Below are positions 55,488 to 64,000 of a stretch of 64,000 nt of DNA, piece by piece. Each line of letters starts with the position of its first letter. Position 1 is the first letter of the stretch. The notes beneath the pieces were generated by a model. That model saw only the letters and a program-made list of their open reading frames with translations. It was not told the DNA's origin and ran no database searches. The stretch spans positions 255,541,440 to 255,605,439 of the forward strand of contig CM077116.1 in NCBI GenBank assembly GCA_039619475.1, in the 5' to 3' direction. The position numbers and the translations under genes are program-made. Origin of the DNA: Icerya purchasi. Taxonomy: Eukaryota; Arthropoda; Insecta; Hemiptera; Monophlebidae.

Positions 55488-56458
55488 TTGTGCGATAAAG
55501 TGATAAGTCGTCTTTTGTGTGTTATCAATTTCACGTCACGGTGTCTATTGTCTACACGAGCGGTTTTATCACATACTCTCGGTGAGATTATTCCGATTTA
55601 TTATATTACCGTTTGTTCATTCGTTAAAATCCCTACTCGTTCGGTCGAACTCAATTTTTTTAGTACTATCCCGGAATTCGATTCAATTTTTAAGATGCGA
55701 TTTCCTGTTTCCTCTAGTGTCCGATCGCCTATGCAGTGTTCCGAATGTTTTCCTTTTGGACATATCGCAAAGCACTGTCGTAGTTTTTCTAATATCTGTT
55801 CACACTGTGCTTTTAAGCACCCTGTCTCAGAATATAGGAACCGCCCATCTGCCGCAATTGCAAAGGCACACACTCTGCCATTGGCCGATCTTGCCCTGAA
55901 TGGATCAGGCAGAAAGATATAAAACGCATTATGGCATTTGAGAATATTTCATTCCGGGAAGCCTCTCGATTTAAAAATAAAAATTTAGCATCTCGTGCCT
56001 TTTCATATGCCAACCGAGCCTGAATGTCCAGCTCTTCTATTAATAATTCTCCTAAGTCTCCTTCATCACCTCCCTCCCTTCTCTCTAATTCCTTCCCCCG
56101 TCCTAAATCTCCTACTTTCCATAAAATGCGCAACTCCAAAACACCTTATAAACGCTCTCCGCAGTTTCCTCCCCTTTCATCTAATCCTATCCCATCTCCC
56201 TCTAATGGATGGGCTTTCAACAAACCTATTCCTACTCTGTCTAATTCTACTTCAACCAATAATATTCTCCCAAATCCTGCTAAGGGCAATCCTGCCTTAT
56301 TGATCACTCCTAACTCCTTTCATCCAATTTCCCCTCCTTTAATTGAAAATGTTTCTTCAGCCATCTTGGAAATACTTTCTTCTAATAACATTGCTTCTTC
56401 TTCTTCCTTTGTTGATAATTTATCTCGTTTTCTTTCCAGTAACGTGCAGATAAATTAA
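55488..56458 (+). pseudogene. family A ORF1, gag-like with zinc knuckles
   Basis: First frame 55488 to about 55850, containing CSECFPFGHIAKHC (CCHC type) and CSHCAFKHPVSEY. The third knuckle lies one frame over (ICRNCKGTHSAI, SCPEW), showing a frameshift near 55850. The frame then runs to a TGA near 56022 and continues in the same frame to 56458 as a Ser/Pro/Asn-rich tail. Triple zinc knuckles followed by a low-complexity tail are usual for insect LINE ORF1, an RNA-binding protein. The upstream RRM-like part is not recognisable. Confidence 0.75.
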
Positions 56459-56469
56459 TTCTTCTTTCT

Positions 56470-57252
56470 ATGATTAAGATAATAGGAAGGAAAGTAAGAA
56501 GATTCGGGGCTGAATTTTCTTATTTTTGTTCTCTTTTGTATCTCTTCTTATATCTTAATTTCTCTTTACTTTTTTGTTATCTATTCTTTCTGCTAACATG
56601 CAAAATAAGATATTTAAATCAGTTGTATAACTGTTTAATTGTATTATTCAATATCTCCTCTTCCTTATTTGAAAACCGTGCAGTCGCTGTAGTGTTCAAA
56701 AGCACTGTCGTCGGGCTTCAGTACATTTATTACATCTTTTTCTCTTTCGAATGCGCTGACGTCAAGATAACTTGCTCAGTCCTTGAACTCAGTTGCATTC
56801 GAATTATTTCTGTTTGCTCTCACATTTGCTGTTCCACTGGTTCAGCGGTGAGATTGACTAGCGCATATAGCAGGAGCTATGTAGCAAGAAGCCTTACGCA
56901 GCATAATTTATCCCTAACGGGTATTATTTCATTTATGCAAAGGTTTCAAAACCTGTTTGCTCTTAGCAGAATTTTTTTGTTTGCCTCCTACGTTTTCCTA
57001 CTCGAATGTATTCTTTCTTGCTTCTTTTCATTACTTCTAGAATTCAATTCTAATTTATTGGCCCCGACTTACTTTCTCCGGATTTCTAATCGTTACAATT
57101 TACTTTCCTCCGTTTCTCTTTCAACCTATTTCAATCACAATAATACAAATGCCTTTGCTTTTCTTTTTACCTTATACCAATTATTGTGCTTTCTTACTGT
57201 TTTTGTCTTCCCTTTTTTCAATCCTTATACTTCTAATACTTTCCCTGTTTAA
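56470..57252 (+). other. family A inter-ORF region, T-rich
   Basis: A 260-codon open frame, hydrophobic and Leu/Phe/Ser-rich. It corresponds in part to the sequence upstream of ORF2 in the minus copy (21640-21940; shared GCCCCGACTT block). Openness is explained by the pyrimidine-rich strand, which has few stop codons. I do not call it a protein. Confidence 0.5.
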
Positions 57253-57254
57253 CC

Positions 57255-58403
57255 ATGATGGCTGCGTTCAATATACTTTTGTGGATTTGTCGTAGCCTCA
57301 AAGCCAATAAAAATTCATTAGAGGGTCTTTTGGATATTTATAAGGTTAGTGTTGCTCTCATTTCAGAAATGTGGCTTCGGTCGGGTACGAACTTTAATAT
57401 TAGAGGTTATAAAATAATCAGATGTGATCGGTATGATGGGTATGGTGGTTCCGCTATCCTCGTTAAAAATGGCATTCCTTTTAGCTTTCATCATATTTCG
57501 TTGAACCTCCCTCTTATTCCTAACCAACCCAATATAGTTCATGTCTGTTCGTACTAGCCTTTCGCATCCTATTAACATTGTCTCCATTTACGTTCCTCCT
57601 GATTATGATCTTCGTCAGTTCTCTCTTTCCACTTTTTTCAACTCTATCCCGCAACCATTTATTATCGGGGGTGACTGGAATGCCCACTCGCCCTTGTAGG
57701 GTTGTACATCCTACAATTCCAACGGTTCCATCCTGGAGAATGGTATTCTTTCCGATAATTTAATTCTTAATGATCACTTCCCAACCTATTTCAGATATCC
57801 ATCTATTTCTAGTTCTCTTAATCTAACCTTTGCTTCTTCCACTATTGGTCTTAATTATAACTGGAGAACTCTTACGGGTTCTTACGGTAGTGACCATGTT
57901 CCTGTCCTAATAACTCCTGTTAACTTTTCTTCTCTGACTTGCTTCAGGCCTCTACGTTCTCCTCGGTGGAACCTCTTCAAAGCAAATTGGACTATGTTTC
58001 GTACATTTGTCGGTTCATTTTTCCCTAGTACTCAACTCGACTTCGATCCCATACTTCTCTATAATTCCTTTTTAAATTCCGTTGAGTCTGCTTTCTCCCT
58101 ATCTTCACCTACCCGTCATCAGACATCTAATAACTATAATAAAGCCTCATCTCTTTGGTAGAATGAGGAGTGTAATCGCGCATTCCACCGTAGTTGTGCC
58201 ACCTTTAGAACGTTTCGTTTAGATCCTACAACTGAAAACTTTCTTGCTCATAAGCGAGCGAACGCAAGAGCTAAGTATATACTTAAAGTCTCAAAAAGGT
58301 CCTCCTGGAAAGGAATACCCCTCTTTCTCATATTTGGAAAATAGCTAGAGCTTTCAAATCCCCATCCTCTGAACGTCCCTCCAATCTCAACCTTTCTAAA
58401 TAT
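57255..58403 (+). pseudogene. family A ORF2: endonuclease and linker
   Basis: ATG at 57255 (MMAAFNILLWICRSLKAN), then VALISEMWL (catalytic Glu), RCDRYDGYGGSAIL. The frame shifts near 57550 and continues with NIVSIYVPPDYD, IIGGDWNAHSP and YGSDHVPVLI. Stops at 57697-57699 (TAG) and 58159-58161 (TAG) both replace Trp codons that are intact in the minus copy (SPTWG; IWWNE). The linker KRANARAKYILK follows, then a frame change near 58310 with a deletion. Confidence 0.8.
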
Positions 58404-59534
58404 TTGGGTTGCTCCTCTGCCTATGTTCCTAACGTTGACGAACTGTATCTATCTCCACCTCCGCAAAATTCCTCGACACATTTCCTAACTTCTGCTTTCA
58501 ATATTTATGTGTTAAAATCTGTCCTTCCCAAATCTTCTAGCCCCACTCCAGGTCTTGACGGCATACCTTTTCTGGTCCTTAAAAACCTGTTTGAGCAATT
58601 CCTTACCTTTCTCCTTCATCTCTTTAACTGTTTCCTCTCCAGAAGTATAACTCTCCTCTCTTGGAATTCTTTTATTATCATTCCTATTCCTAAAAAAAGC
58701 TCTTCCTTACGTCCCATTTCCTTGGTATCCTGCTTCAGAAAACTGTTTGAAGGTATGTTAAACAAACGCCTTGTTTGGTAACTAGAGCATAATAATATTT
58801 TTCTTAGCAATATGTTTGGCTTTCGGCCTGATATTGGTCCTTCCGACTGTATTAGTCTTTTTGTCTCTCATATTTACCATTCCTTTATTCAAAAATATTA
58901 TACTTTGGCTTCCTTCATCGATGTATCCTCTGCGTTTGATAATGTCCATTTACCCAGTTTAAAAGATAAGATGATAGCAATTAACGTTCCAGTGCACCTT
59001 ACTTCCCTTATTATCAATCTCATGCAGGATTGTTCTATCCACCTCTCTGCTCCATCTTTAGAAACTTCAAGAATGGTTTTTCGAGGTCTTCCCCAAGGTT
59101 TCTCCCTCAGTCCTACTCTTTTCAATATATACACTATCAGTGTGGCTTCTCTTCCTCTAAATTCTTCGTCTTTATTCTTTGCTGATGACATCCTAATTTA
59201 TGTCACATCTCAGGATATTATATCAGCGAGTGAGATACTTAACTCGTCTCTTTCTTTGTTGGATCATTCCCTTTCCTCAATTAACCTTTCTGATTCTCCT
59301 ACTAGATCTTGTTATGCCATATTTACTCTGCGACCTTATAATTCTGCTTCTGTCTATTTATCCCTTGCAAATACACTTCTTTCTCGTGTTAATTGCTTTT
59401 GTTATATTAGTATCTTCCTGGACAGTCGGTTATCTTTCTCCGAACACATCAAATATCTTTCCTCTTTAGCAACCAAAAGGCTAAACCTGCTGAAGGCCTT
59501 ATCTCCAACCAAATGGGGTGGTGATCCTTATTGA
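58404..59534 (+). pseudogene. family A ORF2: RT
   Basis: Blocks: SPTPGLDGIPFLVLKNL, IIIPIPKKSSSLRPISLVSC, NKRLVW, then TAA at 58779-58781 where the minus copy has a second Trp. Next come a small frame change and MFGFRPDIGPSD, LASFIDVSSAFDNVH (the first catalytic Asp position reads Val in IDVSS, with the next Asp kept), FRGLPQGFSLSPTLFNI, LFFADDILIY with both Asp intact, and CFCYISIFLDSRLSFSEHI. The frame ends at 59534 after KWGGDPY, where about 17 codons of the thumb are deleted relative to the minus copy. Confidence 0.8.
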
Positions 59535-60840
59535 CTATTGCTCATTTCTCTATGATTGTGCCTCTAAGTCCCGACTCTCTAAATTGGGTGTAATCCAAAA
59601 CTCTTGCCTTCGTTTATGTCTTGGTGATCTTAAATCCTCTCCAGTTCCAGCAGTCCTTGCTGAATCTAATACACCATCCCTTTCTATTCGTAGATCTTAT
59701 TTGGGATATCGTTTTCTTACTAAGCGTCTCCAACTCACGCCCTCTACTCTTATTCATTCCTATCTTTCCATTTCTAGAAACTGACGTTTCGTACCTAGAA
59801 AAATCCCTATTTTATCTCTGATTTCCCTTCGGCTCAGTTTTTTTTTCCTTACATAATTTCCTTTGGCAATCTTCCTTATTTCACTTTTAATTTCGCTGAT
59901 CTCTGCCATCCTAAAAATATGTTTACTACACCTACGCTCTCTAAGTTTCTTCCGCAGACCTTAATCGGACAGGAATTCCACAGTTTTATCAATTCTCATT
60001 TTCCTTCGCATGTAACCGTGTTTACAGATGATTCCAAGAGGCCGGATGATGTCGATGCCTCTTTTATCCTCCCAGATTTTGGCTTTTCAGAATCTTTTCG
60101 CTTGCCTCCTTTCTGTTCCATTGTTTTCATTTCCTCCAATCACCTTTCCTCTAAATTCTTAATTATATCTGACTCCATGACCGCCCTTCAGGCCATTTGT
60201 TCTCCCCTTCCTGATCATTCCTATAATTTTATCATACTTCGCATACGTTCACTTATCCACGTTCTTTCTTCCCTTCATTGTATTCAAATTGATTTGCTGT
60301 GGGTTCCTAGTTATTCCGGCATCTTCGGTAACGAAGCGGCGGACTCCTTTCGGGTTGCTGCCTCTTCTCACTTCTTTTTTATAAAAAGCCCATCATCTAA
60401 TCTCCTTCCACTGTGCAAAGGTTTCTTAGGTTTTGGTCGGATGTGTACGTTTCCTCTTTCTCTAACAATTTTTCTTTTTATCTGTCTGTTCAGCCTAGTC
60501 TCCCTACTAATCCGTGGATCTCGTTGTTTCCTTCACTACGTCGTTCTGTTGTCGTCTCTGTTATTCGCTTGTGCCTTAACCATTCTTTGTTGTCTTCTTC
60601 CCGTTTTCGTTGTTCGTTAGTTGCCTCTCCACTGAAACGAAGAGCATGTTTGCGATGCGGACCATATGTTCTTTTAGTGTTCATCTCTTTCTGCTAAGTG
60701 CTCTGCTTTCTACTTCAGTTTGCTGAGATTTGGCCTTCCTACTCCTTATTGCGCCTCTTATATTCTATCTTTTCTCTCTCTACAGATTGTTCCTATTATT
60801 TGTCCCTTTCTCCTAACAATATTTGACCGTATCGAGATAT
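59535..60840 (+). pseudogene. family A ORF2: linker, RNase H, C-terminus
   Basis: DYCSFLYDCASKSRLSK and LRLCLGDLKSSP, a TGA at 59782-59784 replacing the Trp of NWRF, then RNase H in the frame 59919-60620: VTVFTDDSK (Asp), a deletion that removes the TAES block with the catalytic Glu, LIISDSMTALQ (Asp), and VPSYSGIFGNEAADSF (Asp). C-terminal pieces follow in other frames (RLCLNHSLL near 60565, RACLRCGP near 60645). Without the Glu the RNase H would be dead. Confidence 0.8.
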
Positions 60841-61183
60841 TATTGACTCCTTCCTATTCTAATTATTTCTGGGTAAATGTCTCCGGTTGACGAGCCCAAA
60901 AAAAAAAAATAAATAAATAAATAAATAAATAATTTACTTTTCCCGTAAAGGAATGTATCGGGTAAGCCGATTACAGTACACTATCTTACAATTTTTACTT
61001 AAAATGTATACCATAGAAAGGAATTCAGAATTTATCACAAAGTCGCGCAGTAGAAAATTTCTAGTTGTCTGATTCACACTCGGCGCTTATTCAACCTACA
61101 ATTAACAACTTTAAAAGAGTGACTAACGCAGAACTCGGCTAAAGATATTATTCCCTAGATTATGAAACCAAAAAAACTATAAG

Positions 61184-61245
61184 TAAAGTAAAATAAGCCC
61201 CATACCCTTGACAGGGCGTCGGGGTTGTGAAGTTAAGGTTCACTT
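61184..61245. repeat. short dispersed repeat copy 2
   Basis: GTAAAGTAAAATAAGCCCCA, TACCC, then GGGGTTGTGAAGTTAAGG, the partner of 4511-4580 and better preserved. The words GCCCCATACCC...GACAGGGCGTCGGGGTTGTG give it an internal GGG/CCC complementarity that could fold. Confidence 0.4.
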
Positions 61246-62141
61246 AGTAACATATAATTAGATTCTGTCTCTCATTGAGATACCAAACAACGAAAGAGTG
61301 GGTAATTTGGCCAAGAACACCGATTGCAACCTTTGTTGAATGGAACAACAGTATATATTATTTAATACCTACTGATCATACCTAATACATACATATATAA
61401 ATGTATCTGTTTTATTCTTTAAATATCTTTAACGTGTAAGGAAAACGCAATTTTTGCATTAATTGGTATTTTGTATATATATGCTTTGTCAGCTTTCATG
61501 TGCTGTAATGCTCACAGGATGTATTTATAAATCAGGAATGCGTGTATAAATTACTAAGATGCAACAGATCGCAAATGCCAACAGCAGCTACCATTTATAA
61601 TAATAAGCTTTGTAAGATAGAACTATAACTGATGTTGAATATTAATTGAGCCATCATTTTAGTATTCTAATGGAACAAAGGAGAAAAAAAAAGAAGCTAG
61701 CTCGTCGCTATATTCAGCGAAGAATTTACATATAAAGGATGTAGTTCCTTACCTGTTTCCTGTATGCATTTATAAAACTTAAAATAACGCATTTTACTAA
61801 TTAATTGAAATAACATAAAAATATTATGACAAACATTTAAATTGAACATAAATTAATGTGCTAGAATTTTTAGGGGAGGGGGGCTATCTTTAGTGCTAGA
61901 AACGAAAAGGAAATATATTAATAAACATAAATTTAGTATTAAATGTTTAGGAACCTAAATAATATACGTTCAGCTGATTACATCTGCTTCAGATGCATTT
62001 TGCATTTACCTTTATTCATATTTCTTTAACTTTATTTTTCAACCGAAAATAGGTGAATTAGTGTGCTCGAAAATCCAAGAACATATACATATTTCACCTG
62101 TAATCGGATAATTTCATCATACTATTCCTTTAGTTTTAATA

Positions 62142-62144
<3 letters not shown>

Positions 62145-62171
<27 letters not shown>
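62145..62171. repeat. TA dinucleotide tract
   Basis: About 13 TA units. Confidence 0.9.
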
Positions 62172-62175
<4 letters not shown>

Positions 62176-64000
62176 TTTTTCAAGTTAAAAATCAAACATT
62201 TAGGTTTATTTGTAATATAATAATCTTTATTTTTCTTTTCTAAATAAAAATAGATTATTTCGGTTTTCTACAAATTCCGAACATTTAGTGTTAAACTTAT
62301 TTTTGTTAATATATAGCTTTTTTATGTTTTCTAATTCTAACGATGGGATATTCCCTCGAAAAGATCTATTGCATGTACAATTAATATTTAATCTCAAGAT
62401 GTTTATTATAGTGCCTTCTAATTTTATTATTTTGTTAACTATTTAACAAATAGGATATATTATGAATACACTATGTTTAATTTATTTATAAAAAGGTGTA
62501 AATGGCTTTTTTGTTGCAATTTACATACCAGTTGTACACAAGCGACAGAAAGTATTAAAATTAACTACAAATATTATAATTTACAATTAGTTTCGATTCT
62601 TATTTACAAATTATTGTTGAAATACGCCACTACGGCTTGGTTCAATTTATAATTTTTGTTAATTTTCTAGAAAAACATATACAGAGTATCATTATCTTGT
62701 TTTTATTAAAATTGAAAACACTTGACGCGTATGTTTTCTTCGGTTCATTTCTAAACTAAACTCTTTGAAAATTAAGGCAAAATAACGTGTTGACTACTAA
62801 CGCTTATGTCGGGTTTTTTTTTTTTTGTAGAGTGCCATGCGAATATTTTGTTTTAGAAAATATTCGTATATTAAAAAAGAGAAATTAATAATTATACAGT
62901 AGTTCTATATAATTTCAGTTATGATCAACGATTATACAATATAAATTATTGTTTTCATATTTTAGAAAACGAACAATATCATTTATTTTTATCTTGAAAT
63001 AGTAGTAATTATCGGTGCCAAGGAAATTAGGAAAATTATCAAATTAAAATTTATTACTTTTCAACGCGCTGTTGTGCGAGTTGTTCGATATTTCAGAATA
63101 TTCATATATCGACAAAATTCTATTTTTTTTTATTTCAAAGGGATGAAGACGGAAGAAAAATAGAACCGCGCCGGTAAAAAAATAACATTATATGTGACAA
63201 ACGCGTGATTTGTTGTTCTTGCAAGGTGCCAGTAATTTCAATTGAAATTATAAATGTGTGTTTATTTATTTATGTTTATGTGTTCATTTTCCCGTGGGTG
63301 TATGTGTGTGTAAGTGCAATTTTGATTGTCTAATACTTTGTTTAAAATTAACTTCTTACCTCATCTCGAGCTTTTCTAACTTAAAAAAAGACTTAAAAAT
63401 ATATACATGTTTACATTTTTGAGGTGAAACTGGTATGTATTTGATCTTTGTAACCCTCGTTAGTCTTGCTGACTGACATTACACGTGATTTCTTTCTCCC
63501 CGATTCAATTTATTGTATATCGTATTTTTCTCCTTTCAGGCCGGATGCTGCTTTTTTTAAACGCGTTAATCTTCGCTAGTTAAAAAATGAGTAAATAATA
63601 ATTTGTTCCCAATTTTCTACTTCATATTAAAATTATAAAATATGGGAAATGTAGAACAAATTCGGTATAATGGTAAGATGGCCCGTTGAACGCGATTTTT
63701 TTTCTTTCACTTTTTGCTACGAACATTCATTTGCGACAGCTAGTTTTCCCCCAAAAAATATAAAGGTTATTAATATTTCGCTTGGATGGTAATTGTTTAG
63801 GGGTGTAAATTTTATTTTATAATAAATTTGCTTCCGTTTACGGTAATGAAAGAAAGCCTAAATTGATTCGAATAACATGTACTTTTGAGTTATGTAAATT
63901 TCGCAGTTGTTAACCCCTTCCGAATTTAAATATAAAGACGAACAAATACCAACAAAGGAGAAAGAAGGCTCGAACTAGATGCTTGAAAGCAGAGCGATTC

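Larger units (their letters stand above)
55480..60950 (+). mobile_element. LINE family A, longest copy (ORF1 + ORF2)
   Basis: About 5.5 kb with ORF1 (55488-56458), a T-rich inter-ORF region (56460-57250), ORF2 (57255 to about 60840) and a 3' end ATGTCTCCGGTTGACGAGCC followed by A12 and (AAAT)n (60898-60930). The 5' limit is approximate. Compared with the minus copy it has more stops, deletions and frameshifts, so it is older or less constrained. It is the only family A copy that shows ORF1. Confidence 0.85.
60955..64000. other. AT-rich spacer to the window end
   Basis: No gene recognised. It contains the second short dispersed repeat (61184-61245), a TA tract (62145-62171), a T-run (62813-62827) and otherwise featureless AT-rich sequence. 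Confidence 0.5.

Noticed and set aside
1..64000. CRISPR array, bacterial operon or prophage
   Set aside because: No regularly spaced repeats and no ribosome-binding patterns. The content is eukaryotic mobile elements throughout.

Overview
The window is AT-rich nuclear DNA of an animal, most likely an insect. The evidence is the mix of mobile elements: Jockey-type, RTE-type and RNase-H-bearing I/R1-type LINEs, a mariner with a DUF4817-like head, a piggyBac-type element with TTAA ends, a Tigger/pogo remnant and tRNA-derived SINEs. I cannot name the species; a hemipteran is only a guess. I see no intact host gene, no rRNA, no functional tRNA, no CRISPR and no prokaryotic operon.

Layout. 1-7.9 kb: weak intronless coding-like remnants (1-1.2 kb and 6.1-6.65 kb), two direct repeats, a decayed LINE 3' half (2.8-4.2 kb) and two divergent 3' scraps of LINE family A (5.15-5.93 kb). 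8.2-10.7 kb: a decayed Jockey LINE (ORF1 tail, endonuclease, RT) carrying a nearly perfect inverted duplication of its RT. 13.05-14.27 kb: an RTE-type LINE fragment between inverted arms. 14.43-16.05 kb: a young 5'-truncated family A copy with a 12-bp target duplication. 16.06-17.3 kb: an antisense RT relic. 17.9-31.1 kb: three tandem minus-strand LINEs (a long family A copy; element B with ORF1 and ORF2; older element D). 31.83-32.51 kb: a short piggyBac-like element. 32.5-39.9 kb: mostly AT-rich spacer with a complete SINE (35.66-36.04 kb) and a decayed reading frame encoding a membrane-anchored Cys-rich protein (36.3-36.9 kb). 39.97-45.44 kb: a nested block in which an unknown repeat X was broken by a Jockey LINE, itself broken by a mariner; beside it lie a second SINE, a long-TIR mariner deletion derivative and an uninterrupted inverted copy of X. 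46.96-52.9 kb: SINE-like relics, a Tigger C-terminal piece and another family A tail. 55.48-60.95 kb: a long family A copy with ORF1 and ORF2. The rest is AT-rich sequence.

How it works together. This is a transposon graveyard with layers of different age. LINE family A occurs six times in both orientations, from scraps to nearly full-length copies. Autonomous LINEs would have mobilised the SINEs, and mariner/piggyBac transposases the deletion derivatives. The only nearly intact enzyme gene is the mariner transposase at 41.45-42.47 kb, and even it ends early by an apparent frameshift. The least explained material is repeat X, the inverted duplications inside two LINE relics, and the coding-like islands at 0-1.2, 6.1-6.65 and 36.3-36.9 kb.
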